Positions 1-7,831 of a DNA stretch of 47,569 nt are shown in pieces (the first letter of the stretch is position 1; each line of letters starts with the position of its first letter). The DNA is from an uncultured Pelagibacteraceae bacterium. GTDB taxonomy: Bacteria; Pseudomonadota; Alphaproteobacteria; Pelagibacterales; Pelagibacteraceae. The DNA is taken from positions 1 to 47,569 of the forward strand of contig CACLKK010000003.1 in assembly GCA_902607525.1 (NCBI GenBank). Reading direction: 5' to 3'. The notes beneath the pieces are model-generated. The model was not told where the DNA came from and did no database searches. It saw only the letters and a program-made list of their open reading frames with translations. The position numbers were made by a program, and so were the translations under genes.

Positions 1-679
1 CAGCCTTTTCAGCTTTTGATACATACTTTATCATTAAATCGTAAGCTTCCTTGCAATCATTAGCAAAAGTAAATATTCCATGATTCATTAATATCAAACA
101 ATTTATATTTGGATTTTTTGAATAAATTTCATGTATTTTTTTTGCCAACATGAATCCAGGCATTACATAAGGAACAATACTAACTTTATTTCCAAATATC
201 TTTTTACAAAAATTTAATCCTCCAGGTCTATTAGTAACATTTAAAACTGCATCAGCATGCGTATGATCTACATATTTAAATGGTAAGAAAGCATGTAGAA
301 ATGTTTCCACAGAAGGATTAGGGGATTTAATATCAATAAGGTTTCTTTTTTGATAAGCAACCATGTCTTCATCTGATAGGTATTTTTTATTTTTTAGTGA
401 TAGCAAAGGTTCTAATTTGACTGCAGGAAGTCCAGGAGGCTCTATATCTGCCATATCCCATCCGCTTCCTTTTACACATAAAACTTTATATTTTTTACCA
501 TCTATGTCTTTTATAGTTGTTTTGACAGAAGTATTTCCTCCGCCATGCAAAACTAATTCTTTATTTCTTCCAAGAAGACGAGTCGTATAAACTCTAAGCG
601 CTAAATCAGCAGAAAACCCAAGTTTTTCGTACCTTTTTATATATTTTTTTGCAATTTTTTTTGACCAATTATTTTTCAA
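1..679 (-). CDS. Class II aldolase/adducin-type protein, probably aldolase-dehydrogenase (3' end missing)
   Basis: This gene runs off the left edge, so only its first 226 residues are visible. I translated the minus strand by hand; no ATG fits, and a TTG at 679 follows a GGAG motif, so TTG is the likely start. The N-terminus (LGFSADLALRVYTTRLLGR, then LHGGGNTSVK) is typical of proteins annotated as bifunctional rhamnulose-1-phosphate aldolase/short-chain dehydrogenase. A zinc-binding type motif VDHTHADAVLNVTN and a later MNHGIFTF are present, as expected of the class II aldolase fold. In the family this domain cleaves or forms sugar phosphates or related hydroxy-ketones, often followed by a Rossmann dehydrogenase domain; whether that second domain exists here lies outside the window. 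It diverges from the polyamine gene and shares an intergenic region with two palindromes. The substrate cannot be told from sequence. Confidence 0.8.
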   Translation of the reverse strand, partial: MKNNWSKKIAKKYIKRYEKLGFSADLALRVYTTRLLGRNKELVLHGGGNTSVKTTIKDIDGKKYKVLCVKGSGWDMADIEPPGLPAVKLEPLLSLKNKKYLSDEDMVAYQKRNLIDIKSPNPSVETFLHAFLPFKYVDHTHADAVLNVTNRPGGLNFCKKIFGNKVSIVPYVMPGFMLAKKIHEIYSKNPNINCLILMNHGIFTFANDCKEAYDLMIKYVSKAEKA

Positions 680-704
680 AACTAAACTCCATAAACTTAT
701 TAAC

Positions 705-740
705 AACTAATTTTTAGTTATTTAAAACTAATTTTTAGTT
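705..740. promoter_or_regulatory. Two identical 15-bp palindromes, probable operator
   Basis: AACTAATTTTTAGTT occurs at 705-719 and again at 726-740. Each copy is a perfect 6-3-6 inverted repeat, and the copies are 21 bp apart, about two helical turns. They sit in the 111-bp divergent region between the aldolase and the SpeD-SpeE gene. Same-face spacing of two dyads suggests cooperative binding of a dimeric repressor or activator; no regulator gene is in the window. That they act as an operator is inference. Confidence 0.5.
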
Positions 741-790
741 GTAAAAAATAAAATAACAAGCTAAAAAAAAAGTAGGGATTCGTTAATAAA

Positions 791-1834
791 ATGAAAAAAG
801 TTGGTGAACACGTAACAATAGATTTTTTAGGAGTAAAAAAGGATTATACTCCTGATTTTTACAATAAAGTCATATACAAAATAGCAAAAAAGGCAAGAAT
901 CGAGGTACTAAATATCTCTGAAAAGGTATTTAAACCGCAAGGGTACACCTGTGTAGCTCTTTTAGCTGAAAGTCATATGAGCTTTCATACTTTTCCAGAA
1001 AGAGGTGTAATTAGTTTTGACTTCTTTACATGTGGAAAAATATCTCCAACAACAGCTTTAGATATATTAAAAAGTGAAATTAAACATGAAAGAGCTGTCG
1101 TTCGAAGTTTTGATAGAAGTAATAAGGGTCTGTATGAAGATATATATAGTACACCAGGTCACCAGAAATTTTATATTGTTAATGATGTATTAGAAAATTT
1201 TGTATCAAAAGTTGGACAACATATCGAAATAATGAAACTTGAAGAATTTGGTAACGCTTTATTTATAGATAGTGAATTGCAAGTAGCAGAGAAAGATGAA
1301 AAAAAATATAGTGGTCAATTTGTTAATTCAGCACTTAGTCTATCCAAAGATAATTCTAGTGCAGCAATAATTGGAGGCGGAGACGGAGGCGTTGCAAGAG
1401 AATGTTTATCAAAAGGATTTGATTTAGTTGATTGGTACGAATTGGATCCCGAAGTCGTAAAAGTCTGTCAAAAACACCTCACAAAAATCTTCGGAGAAAT
1501 AAAAGCAAATAACAATGTCAAAACATATTTTGGAGATGCTTTTGAAAGTATTAAAAAAGTTAAAGATTCAAAATATGATAAAATTTTTGTAGATCTTAAT
1601 GATGATCAATTTTGCATAGATCTTGCTGCAAAAAATATGAAAAATTTAAAAAGGATTCTTAAACCGGGTGGAGTTATAACTGCTCAGGTTGGATGCCTAT
1701 CAAAAAAACCTAGACAAGTTAATAATTGGATGAAAGTGTTATCTACCCATTTTGGTAACTCAAAATTAGATGAAGTAGTAATACCAAGCTTCGATTGTCG
1801 TTGGAATTTCGCTTCATCCATCATGAATTCTTAG
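791..1834 (+). CDS. speD/speE: Fused S-adenosylmethionine decarboxylase-aminopropyltransferase (SpeD-SpeE)
   Basis: The 347-residue protein joins two polyamine enzymes. Residues 1 to about 125 are a prokaryotic AdoMet decarboxylase: E60-S61-H62 is the self-cleavage site giving the pyruvoyl group from S61, with H66 and C81 at the same offsets (+5, +20) as in SpeD of Thermotoga. Residues about 140-347 are an aminopropyltransferase with FGN, AEKDE, the AdoMet loop GGGDGG (195-200), ELDP (217-220) and D268/D271. It should make decarboxylated AdoMet and transfer its aminopropyl group to an amine, giving spermidine or a longer polyamine. The usual YHE motif after DE is YSG here, and the loop after the catalytic Asp is shorter than in SpeE. 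Those traits, and the order of domains, recall animal spermine synthase. A weak AGGGA lies 12 bp before the ATG. Confidence 0.9.
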   Translation: MKKVGEHVTIDFLGVKKDYTPDFYNKVIYKIAKKARIEVLNISEKVFKPQGYTCVALLAESHMSFHTFPERGVISFDFFTCGKISPTTALDILKSEIKHERAVVRSFDRSNKGLYEDIYSTPGHQKFYIVNDVLENFVSKVGQHIEIMKLEEFGNALFIDSELQVAEKDEKKYSGQFVNSALSLSKDNSSAAIIGGGDGGVARECLSKGFDLVDWYELDPEVVKVCQKHLTKIFGEIKANNNVKTYFGDAFESIKKVKDSKYDKIFVDLNDDQFCIDLAAKNMKNLKRILKPGGVITAQVGCLSKKPRQVNNWMKVLSTHFGNSKLDEVVIPSFDCRWNFASSIMNS

Positions 1835-1894
1835 ATAATTCAACTATTTAACGTAATAATTTTTCTGGAATATTCTTTTTTTTAACCCTACTAT

Positions 1895-1900
1895 TATAAT
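1895..1900 (+). promoter_or_regulatory. -10 box TATAAT of the amino-acid transporter
   Basis: A perfect TATAAT lies 18 bp before the ATG of the binding-protein gene and directly before a GGGGGA ribosome site (1911-1916). No good -35 hexamer is visible at 16-18 bp upstream (only T-rich sequence), so the call rests on the -10 match and the position. The leader would be about 12 nt. Confidence 0.45.
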
Positions 1901-1918
1901 TATTTATAAAGGGGGAAT

Positions 1919-2749
1919 ATGAAAAACATATTTAAATTTTTCTTATCTTCTATTGCTGCAATAGCGATATTTTTTTCAAGCGCACAAGCAGACAGTATAA
2001 GAATAGGAACAGAGGGTGCATACCCGCCGTGGAATGCAAAAGATGAATCAGGAAAATTAATTGGTTTTGAAGTTGAACTTGCTAATTGGCTTTGTATTTA
2101 TATGGAAGCTGATTGTACTTTAGTCGAGCAAGATTGGGATGGAATGATTCCTGGACTGATTATGAGAAAATACGATGCAATCATGGCCGGCATGTCAATC
2201 ACCGATGAGAGAATGAAGACAATTAATTTCTCACAAGGTTATGCTGACGAAGTTGCTTCTTTAGCAGTTATGAAAGGTTCATCTCTTGAAGGAATGGATA
2301 CTCCTAAAGCTATAAATTTATCTACTGGCGGAGGAGATGTTAAAAAAGCTTTAAAAACTTTAACAGCTGCGCTTGCAGGAAAAACTATTGGTGTACAAAC
2401 AGCAACGATCCACCAAAACTTTTTAGAGTCTGGAGATGTAGGTAGTGTTAAAGTTAGAACTTACAAAACTCAAGATGAAGTAAATTTAGATTTAGCTGCA
2501 GGAAGAATAGATGCGGCATTAGCTGCGGCAGTAGCATTTACTGATTATGCAGAAAAATCTGGAAAAGCAGTTGTTCTTGTAGGGCCAACTTTTTCTGGAG
2601 GAGCATTTGGTAATGGCGTTGGTGTAGGTATTAGAAAAGATGATACTGATTTATTAAAAAGATTTAACAAAGCTATTAATACTGCGAGAAAAACTGGAAA
2701 AATTAGCGAACTAGCCATTAAGTGGTTTGGCTTTGACGCTTCAATGTAA
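1919..2749 (+). CDS. Polar amino-acid ABC transporter, periplasmic binding protein
   Basis: The 276-residue protein is a family 3 (HisJ/LAO/OccT-type) solute-binding protein. It has a Sec signal peptide (hydrophobic run, then AQA at 22-24 before D25), so the mature form is periplasmic. The family pattern is clear: YPPW near residue 35, IGFEVELA (48-55), SITDERM with R98 (the usual carboxylate-binding Arg), and AGRIDAALA near 194-202 with the ligand-amine Asp. C59 and C66 could form the disulfide typical of cluster 3 proteins. It should capture an amino acid or opine-like ligand and deliver it to the two permeases downstream. A strong GGGGGA precedes the start. A hairpin separates it from the permeases, which fits higher expression of the binding protein. 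The ligand is not identifiable. Confidence 0.9.
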   Translation: MKNIFKFFLSSIAAIAIFFSSAQADSIRIGTEGAYPPWNAKDESGKLIGFEVELANWLCIYMEADCTLVEQDWDGMIPGLIMRKYDAIMAGMSITDERMKTINFSQGYADEVASLAVMKGSSLEGMDTPKAINLSTGGGDVKKALKTLTAALAGKTIGVQTATIHQNFLESGDVGSVKVRTYKTQDEVNLDLAAGRIDAALAAAVAFTDYAEKSGKAVVLVGPTFSGGAFGNGVGVGIRKDDTDLLKRFNKAINTARKTGKISELAIKWFGFDASM

Positions 2750-2758
2750 TAATTTAAT

Positions 2759-2793
2759 TTTTAAGGCGGTAGATTGATTCTATCGCCTTAAAA
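2759..2793 (+). promoter_or_regulatory. Intercistronic hairpin between binding protein and permease
   Basis: A 15-bp stem (2759-2773 with 2779-2793, one G-U pair) closes a 5-nt loop TTGAT. It fills most of the 47-bp gap and ends 3 nt before the permease ATG at 2797; no Shine-Dalgarno is visible there. Such structures after binding-protein genes protect the upstream mRNA from 3' exonucleases and lower translation of the permease (as at malE-malF). It lacks a U-run, so it is less likely a terminator. Confidence 0.75.
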
Positions 2794-2796
2794 TCT

Positions 2797-3489
2797 ATGG
2801 GACTTTTAGCATACGGTGATACTGGTTGGGGAGACGAACTTTTTTTTGCAACTCTCATGACTATAGCTGTAGCTGCTACAGCAATATTTATAGGTTTTTT
2901 TTTAGCAGCAATTTTTGCTACATTTAAACTTTCAAAAAATAGATTATTAAATTTAATTGGAAGTTTTTACACTACTGTTTTTAGAGGTGTACCAGAGCTT
3001 TTAGTAATCTACTTATTCTTTTTTGGAGGAAGTGGAGCGGTTATGTATGTAGCTAAAATATTTGGCTACAACGGGTACATTGAGGTTAATGCTTTTTTAA
3101 CAGGCGCTTTTTCAATAGGCATTATATCTGGTGCTTACTCAACAGAAGTATTTAGAGGAGCTATTCAATCAATTCATAAAGGACAATTCGAAGCTTCTGA
3201 GGTTTTGGGATTTAAAAAGAAGATTTATTACTACAAAATAATAATACCTCAAATGCTCAGATTGGCTTTGCCAAATATAAGTAATGTTTGGCAAATTACA
3301 TTAAAAGATACATCTCTAATTTCGGTTACTGGACTAGTTGAAATTATGAGACAATCTTATATTGCCGCAGGTTCTACTAGAGACCCACTATTTTTTTATT
3401 CTTTCGCAGCAGTTTTATATTTATTTCTGACTTTTCTTAGCATGAAGTTATTTAATAAATTAGAAAAACAATATAGCAGGGGGTACTAA
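2797..3489 (+). CDS. Amino-acid ABC transporter permease (HisQ/OccQ type)
   Basis: This 230-residue inner-membrane protein belongs to the His/Glu/Gln/Arg/opine permease family. The start LLAYGDTGWGDELFFATLMTI is the standard N-terminus of HisQ/OccQ proteins, which supports ATG 2797 despite the missing Shine-Dalgarno. About five membrane helices are visible. The EAA loop that contacts the ATPase is present (EASEVLGFKKKIYYYKIIIP, near residues 132-151), followed by KDTSL. It pairs with the next gene to form the heterodimeric channel. Translation is probably limited by the hairpin at 2759-2793. Confidence 0.88.
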   Translation: MGLLAYGDTGWGDELFFATLMTIAVAATAIFIGFFLAAIFATFKLSKNRLLNLIGSFYTTVFRGVPELLVIYLFFFGGSGAVMYVAKIFGYNGYIEVNAFLTGAFSIGIISGAYSTEVFRGAIQSIHKGQFEASEVLGFKKKIYYYKIIIPQMLRLALPNISNVWQITLKDTSLISVTGLVEIMRQSYIAAGSTRDPLFFYSFAAVLYLFLTFLSMKLFNKLEKQYSRGY

Positions 3490-3490
3490 A

Positions 3491-4165
3491 ATGGATTTGG
3501 ATTTTATGTTAGAGCATTTACCAAGATTATTAAAGGCAACAAAATTAACTATCCAACTAACTTTGTTATCACTTTTTTTTGGAATTTTCGTTGGTGTTTT
3601 TTTTGCAATATTAAGAACAAGCAAGAATAAAATTCTTTATTATACTTCGTACTATTATTCTTACATTTTAAGAGGAACTCCTTTGTTAGTTCAAATTTTT
3701 ATAATTTATTTTGGTCTAGGCCAAGTAGAGTGGATAAGGGAGTCTTTTCTTTGGATATTTTTAAAAGAACCTTATTCATGTGCAATTCTTGCGTTTACTT
3801 TAAATACTGGAGCTTATTCTTCAGAAATTTTTAGATCTGCTTTTGAAACCATAAACAGAGGTATAGTAGAGGCAGCTGAAGGATTGGGTATTAATAAAAT
3901 GCATACTTTTTTAAAAATAAAACTTCCTATTGCAATAAGACAATCGTTACCCGCTTATGGTAATGAAATGATTCTTATGTTAAAGGGAACATCTCTAGCA
4001 AGTACTGTTACGTTACTTGATCTTACAGGAGTTGCAAAACACATAATATCAACAACCTTTAGACCAGTAGAAGTATTTATTGTTGCTGGAAGTATTTATT
4101 TGTTAATGACTTTTATAATACACAATTTTATAAAATTTTTAGAAAAGAGATATAATTATAATTAA
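3491..4165 (+). CDS. Amino-acid ABC transporter permease (HisM/OccM type)
   Basis: The 224-residue second permease begins 1 nt after the first one stops; an AGGGGG ribosome site lies inside the end of the upstream gene, so the two are coupled. It shows RGTPLLVQIFIIYFGLG near residue 59-75, the EAA loop EAAEGLGINKMHTFLKIKLP and KGTSL, all typical of HisM/OccM. About five transmembrane helices are predicted by eye. No ATP-binding protein follows: the next gene is on the minus strand and its stop codon overlaps this one by 4 bp. The ATPase must be encoded elsewhere or shared. Confidence 0.88.
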   Translation: MDLDFMLEHLPRLLKATKLTIQLTLLSLFFGIFVGVFFAILRTSKNKILYYTSYYYSYILRGTPLLVQIFIIYFGLGQVEWIRESFLWIFLKEPYSCAILAFTLNTGAYSSEIFRSAFETINRGIVEAAEGLGINKMHTFLKIKLPIAIRQSLPAYGNEMILMLKGTSLASTVTLLDLTGVAKHIISTTFRPVEVFIVAGSIYLLMTFIIHNFIKFLEKRYNYN

Positions 4166-4563
4166 TAATCTGCGTACTCTTTTACTTCCCTTATATTAGA
4201 ACCTAATAAATCATTTATTTGAAACTTAATAATTGCTCTCTTGTCATTATTTAAATAAACCGACCTTGATAGCTCAATAAATTCTTTCCCAAAATTTTTA
4301 TTTTTCTCACAAATTCTAATTTTGTCTTCTATAATCCACAGATTTAAATTAACTTTTTTAATTTCATCAAAGAGCTCCTTAATATCTTTAGAATCCTCAA
4401 TATTTAAATTTTGGGCTTCTTTTAACAATTTATATTCCTTTTTAATTTCATCTTGCTTATCTTTGCTTTTAATCTTATCGATTTTGATTTCTAAAATGCT
4501 TATTTTATCTAATAATTCGCCAGGTGATATTTCAGATAGTATTTTTTTAGATTTGTTAGTCAT
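4162..4563 (-). CDS. DUF6165 family protein
   Basis: The 133-residue protein has no known activity. It matches the pattern I know for DUF6165: ISPGELLDKISILEIKIDKI at the N-terminus, LWIIEDKIRICE in the middle, then FIELSRSVYLNNDKRAIIKFQINDLLGS. It is mostly charged and helical, with no signal peptide or membrane segment, so it is probably cytosolic. Such genes are often found beside glycosyltransferases, and here it diverges from a GT9 gene 37 bp away. Its 3' end overlaps the permease gene by 4 bp. Any role in glycan assembly is only suggested by the neighbourhood. Confidence 0.75.
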   Translation of the reverse strand: MTNKSKKILSEISPGELLDKISILEIKIDKIKSKDKQDEIKKEYKLLKEAQNLNIEDSKDIKELFDEIKKVNLNLWIIEDKIRICEKNKNFGKEFIELSRSVYLNNDKRAIIKFQINDLLGSNIREVKEYADY

Positions 4564-4600
4564 TTGTGTGTTAAATTGATTTACTAGATTTAATTAACTG

Positions 4601-5539
4601 ATGTCAAATATTTTGATAATAAAACATGGTTCTCTTGGTGATATTTCTCAAATAAGTGGCGCTCTAAGAGATATCAGAGAAAATAATAATAATGAAAAAA
4701 TCTTTATTTTAACAACTTTGCCCTATGTAGAGTTGTTAAGCAAATGTCCTTATATTGATGGAGTATTAATAGACAAAAGACTTCCAAGATGGAATATTTT
4801 CTATCTTCTTAAATTAAGAAAGCTTTTAAAAAAGTTCAGTTTTGTGAAAATATATGATCTACAAAATTCTTCTAGAACGTCTTTTTATAGAAAATTTTTA
4901 TTAAATAGTCCCAAGTGGAGCAGCACAGAGACTACATTAATTAAAGGAGAAAAGAAAAGTGATTTTGATAATGAATCTGTTTTGGAAAGATTTAAAATTC
5001 AACTTGAAAAATCAAACATTAAAATAAATTTTACCTTGAAACCAGATTTTTCATGGGCTTGTGTAAATGTAGATAAAATAGTAAATAAATATTTTGGTAA
5101 AAAATTTATTTTACTTTTTCCTTTTTGCTCACCACTTCTTCAGCATAAAAAGTGGAAATATTATAACGAATTAATTAAAATAATTAGATCAAAACACTCT
5201 AGTATTGAAATTGCGATAGCTCCAGGACCTGATGAGATGGAAGAAGCAAAAAAAATAGAAGCAATACCAATAACGAATAAGGATGAACCATTAAATATTA
5301 TGGAACTAGCTGGTCTTATAAAGAAGTCAAGTTATGTCATAGCTAATGATACAGGACCCGCTCATATGGCAGCACATTTAGGGAAAAACGGTACCGTATT
5401 ATTTGGTTATCACACAACACCAAAAAAAGTTTCAATTGAAAATGAAAAATTTAAAGCTATTAGTTCAGAAAATTTAGACAATCTTACAGCAGAGCAAGTA
5501 TATTTAAAAATTCAAAGTAAACTTGAATTAATTAATTAA
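4601..5539 (+). CDS. Glycosyltransferase family 9 (heptosyltransferase-like)
   Basis: The 312-residue protein has the two-domain GT-B layout of ADP-heptose:LPS heptosyltransferases. The N-terminal loop IIKHGSLGDISQISGALRDI corresponds to the family's acceptor-side glycine motif, and the C-terminal VIANDTGPAHMAAHLGKNGTVLFG is the nucleotide-sugar site with the conserved D-T-G-x-x-H. It probably adds a sugar (heptose or another) to a lipopolysaccharide core on the cytoplasmic face of the inner membrane. No clear Shine-Dalgarno is seen. It diverges from the DUF6165 gene and converges on the next gene with a 12-bp overlap. The donor sugar cannot be told. Confidence 0.85.
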   Translation: MSNILIIKHGSLGDISQISGALRDIRENNNNEKIFILTTLPYVELLSKCPYIDGVLIDKRLPRWNIFYLLKLRKLLKKFSFVKIYDLQNSSRTSFYRKFLLNSPKWSSTETTLIKGEKKSDFDNESVLERFKIQLEKSNIKINFTLKPDFSWACVNVDKIVNKYFGKKFILLFPFCSPLLQHKKWKYYNELIKIIRSKHSSIEIAIAPGPDEMEEAKKIEAIPITNKDEPLNIMELAGLIKKSSYVIANDTGPAHMAAHLGKNGTVLFGYHTTPKKVSIENEKFKAISSENLDNLTAEQVYLKIQSKLELIN

Positions 5540-6625
5540 TTTTAAATAGTTTTTTACAACTTTACTCCAATAAAAATCTTTTGAAAATTCTTTTGCATTT
5601 TCTCCATATTTTATAAAATTTTCATTTTGAAAAAATTTTAATACAGAATCATAAATTGAATTTAAATCATTACCGTCACATATTAAGCCAGTTTTTTTGT
5701 GATCTATAGCGTCTGGTGCTCCCCCATCTTTTCCACCTATTGAACCAACTCCATAAGATGCTGCTTCTATAAAAGAAATTCCAAAGCCTTCAACAGATTT
5801 TTTTTCTATTCTTGAAGGCATTAAATACAGGTTTGATTCAGCAATTAAAGCGTTTTTAAAATTAAAATCAATATCTTTTAAAAAAGTTACCTCTTTTTCT
5901 AAATTTAATTCTTTACTTAGTTTTAGTAAATTTTCCTCTTCTTTGCCGGATCCAATTGATACGTATTTTATTTTTGGAAATTTAGGTTTTAAGTTTTTTA
6001 TGAGCATTAAAATTTTATCATGACCTTTTCTTTTATCTAGTCTTGATACAGTAATTATTTTTGGAAATGATTCTCCAAAAGTTTTTTCAGCTTTATTTTT
6101 TGATATGTTATCGATGTCTGAAGGCGTAGGTATTCCTGGAAAAATTACATTTATTTTAGATGGATCTATACCTACTTTAATTGCTAAATCTTTTGTAAAG
6201 TTTGAATTTGCTACAATAAAATCTGCATTGCTTGTACTTTTTATTATTCTTTTGTTTAATGAAGAACCTACTTCATGATTAATTTCTTTAGAATGTAACA
6301 GACAAATAGTTTTAACTTTTTTTAAATATTCTATTTTTACTAGTTCTAAACTTTTCCAATGATCCACTATTAAAGTTCTTATATTCGAATTGTTGCTTAT
6401 AAAATTATTGATTAAATTAGCTTTTCTATATTTTCTAAAAAGTTTAATGCCTCCAACTCTTTCAATATTCATAGTTGATTTTGCATCATAAACATTTGAA
6501 TTTGGAAAATTATAAGTAAAAACTTTTACAGGTCCATGATTTACTAAACTTTCTGATAATCCGCCCATTAACATTTGCATTCCTCCTACATCAGGGGGGA
6601 AGCTTCTTGTTACTATAAGAAACAT
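5528..6625 (-). CDS. Glycosyltransferase family 4 (GT-B)
   Basis: The 365-residue protein starts with SFPPDVGGMQMLM, the glycine loop of retaining GT4 enzymes. TVSRLDKRKGHDKILM (near residue 194) opens the C-terminal donor domain, and EGFGISFIEAASYG carries the E-x7-E motif that binds the nucleotide sugar. It likely acts on a cell-surface polysaccharide or lipid-linked glycan in the cytosol. Its ATG overlaps the stop of the upstream thioredoxin-like gene by one base (TAATG), so the two are translationally coupled. Sugar specificity is unknown. Confidence 0.88.
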   Translation of the reverse strand: MFLIVTRSFPPDVGGMQMLMGGLSESLVNHGPVKVFTYNFPNSNVYDAKSTMNIERVGGIKLFRKYRKANLINNFISNNSNIRTLIVDHWKSLELVKIEYLKKVKTICLLHSKEINHEVGSSLNKRIIKSTSNADFIVANSNFTKDLAIKVGIDPSKINVIFPGIPTPSDIDNISKNKAEKTFGESFPKIITVSRLDKRKGHDKILMLIKNLKPKFPKIKYVSIGSGKEEENLLKLSKELNLEKEVTFLKDIDFNFKNALIAESNLYLMPSRIEKKSVEGFGISFIEAASYGVGSIGGKDGGAPDAIDHKKTGLICDGNDLNSIYDSVLKFFQNENFIKYGENAKEFSKDFYWSKVVKNYLKLIN

Positions 6626-7176
6626 TATTTAAACCATTTGATACTACATCCCATGCTTGGGATCTGTTCTTGAGGACCTTTTCCAGTTTCTGCAATTAAT
6701 TTCATAGCTTTTCTCAATTCTGTATCTCCAGTGTGCACTGGTTTTAATTTTTTAGCTTCTAAAATTCTACCTCTATATTGCAATTCTGAGTTTTTGTTAT
6801 ACCCAAAAAAATCAGGCGTACAAACAGCTGAATATTTTTTTGCTATTTCTTGGCTTTCATCAAAAAGATATGGAAATGAAAAATTGTTTTCTGTTGAAAA
6901 TTTTTTCATATTTTCAAAAGAGTCTTCCGGGTAATTTTTAGTATCATTTGACATTATAGCTGCTGATTTTATACCAATACTTTCGAGATATTTAGCATCA
7001 TTAACGAGAAAACTTATAACTGCTTGGACATATGGGCAATGATTACAAATAAACATAATTAAATAACCATTTTCACCTTTTATATCATTTAAGTTTACTA
7101 ATTTATCGTCGGTTGATTGAAGACTAAAATCGTGAGATTTTTCTCCAAAGTTACAAATCGGTGTTGATACTGCCAT
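6625..7176 (-). CDS. Thioredoxin-fold, peroxiredoxin-like protein
   Basis: The 183-residue protein belongs to the group often labelled PRX-like/AhpC-TSA thioredoxin family. It has FSLQSTDDKLVNLNDIKG, then FICNHCPYVQA with C44 and C47, a third cysteine in AVCTPDFFGY near residue 118, and a C-terminal GCSIKW. There is no signal peptide, so it is cytosolic. The CNHC pair replaces the usual CxxC of thioredoxin or the TxxC of peroxiredoxin, so the chemistry may be thiol exchange or peroxide reduction; this is not settled for the family. It is coupled to the GT4 gene by a TAATG overlap. Confidence 0.82.
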   Translation of the reverse strand: MAVSTPICNFGEKSHDFSLQSTDDKLVNLNDIKGENGYLIMFICNHCPYVQAVISFLVNDAKYLESIGIKSAAIMSNDTKNYPEDSFENMKKFSTENNFSFPYLFDESQEIAKKYSAVCTPDFFGYNKNSELQYRGRILEAKKLKPVHTGDTELRKAMKLIAETGKGPQEQIPSMGCSIKWFK

Positions 7177-7216
7177 CTTTTATTTATAGATTAAAATTTA
7201 TTTAATATCTAGCCTA

Positions 7217-7831
7217 TTAAGGAATTAACCATTTTTTTTCAAGTTGTTTTTTGTTTAAATTGAAATAAGCACGTCTATGACCTTTGGCTGCCAAATATAA
7301 CCATTCTATAGATTTAATATAAGTTTCAATGACACAAAAATTTTTATATCCAATTTCACTTTCTTCTTTAGAATATTTTAAATCATCAACATCCTGAGTT
7401 AAACCTGAAGTAGGAGTTGGAAAATCTAATCCAGGAGCCTTATCTCCCAAATAACATTGTCGACTCATATGGGCTGTTTTTTTCCAAGAAGTTTCAGTAA
7501 AAGAATTTTGGTAGTTTATCTTGCAAATACCTGAAATTCTTAACTGAATTTTTTCATTTTTATCGTAGAATAGTAAAGTTGCCTCGGGGTTGATTTTTAA
7601 ATTTTTTATTTTGTTGGATCTTATATCACTATGAAACCATAATTTTTTTTCTTTTTCATCTATTCCTCTTAAAACAACAATTCTTCCATCAAATTTTTCT
7701 TTATTCCCACAAATGAAAACAGGTATATGAAACGGTGCATCTCTATTCTTTAATCCACTGCTTAACATTTCCCAAATTTTTTGATTAACTTTATCTAGAT
7801 CGTTGTAGTAGTCAGGTTTGTTTTTTTGCAC
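7217..7831 (-). CDS. Pyridoxamine 5'-phosphate oxidase-like flavin protein
   Basis: The 204-residue protein has the split-barrel FMN-binding fold: DGRIVVLRGID, LWFHSDIRSNKIKNLKINPEA and LRISGI are the usual PNPOx pattern, and a C-terminal IEWLYLAAKGHRRAYF occupies the place of the substrate-side RxHxR region of PdxH. It is closer to the uncharacterised PNPOx-like group than to true PdxH, because the classic PdxH C-terminus is not conserved. It starts with GTG at 7831, abutting the stop of the dehydrogenase gene upstream with no gap, so the two are co-transcribed. Substrate and whether it makes PLP are uncertain. Confidence 0.78.
   Translation of the reverse strand: MQKNKPDYYNDLDKVNQKIWEMLSSGLKNRDAPFHIPVFICGNKEKFDGRIVVLRGIDEKEKKLWFHSDIRSNKIKNLKINPEATLLFYDKNEKIQLRISGICKINYQNSFTETSWKKTAHMSRQCYLGDKAPGLDFPTPTSGLTQDVDDLKYSKEESEIGYKNFCVIETYIKSIEWLYLAAKGHRRAYFNLNKKQLEKKWLIP

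Noticed and set aside
363-590. Open frame of 75 codons on the plus strand
   Set aside because: It is antisense to the class II aldolase, whose conserved motifs are on the minus strand in this stretch.
680-790. SAM-sensing riboswitch before the SpeD-SpeE gene
   Set aside because: The region is too short and almost wholly A/T, with only the two DNA palindromes; no conserved SAM riboswitch core could be found.
2759-2793. Rho-independent terminator between binding protein and permease
   Set aside because: There is a good stem but no U-run, and stopping here would cut off both permeases; an mRNA-stability role fits better.
4322-4579. Plus-strand open frame of 85 codons
   Set aside because: It is opposite the DUF6165 gene, and its Ser/Leu-rich content is what antisense of Lys/Glu-rich sequence gives.
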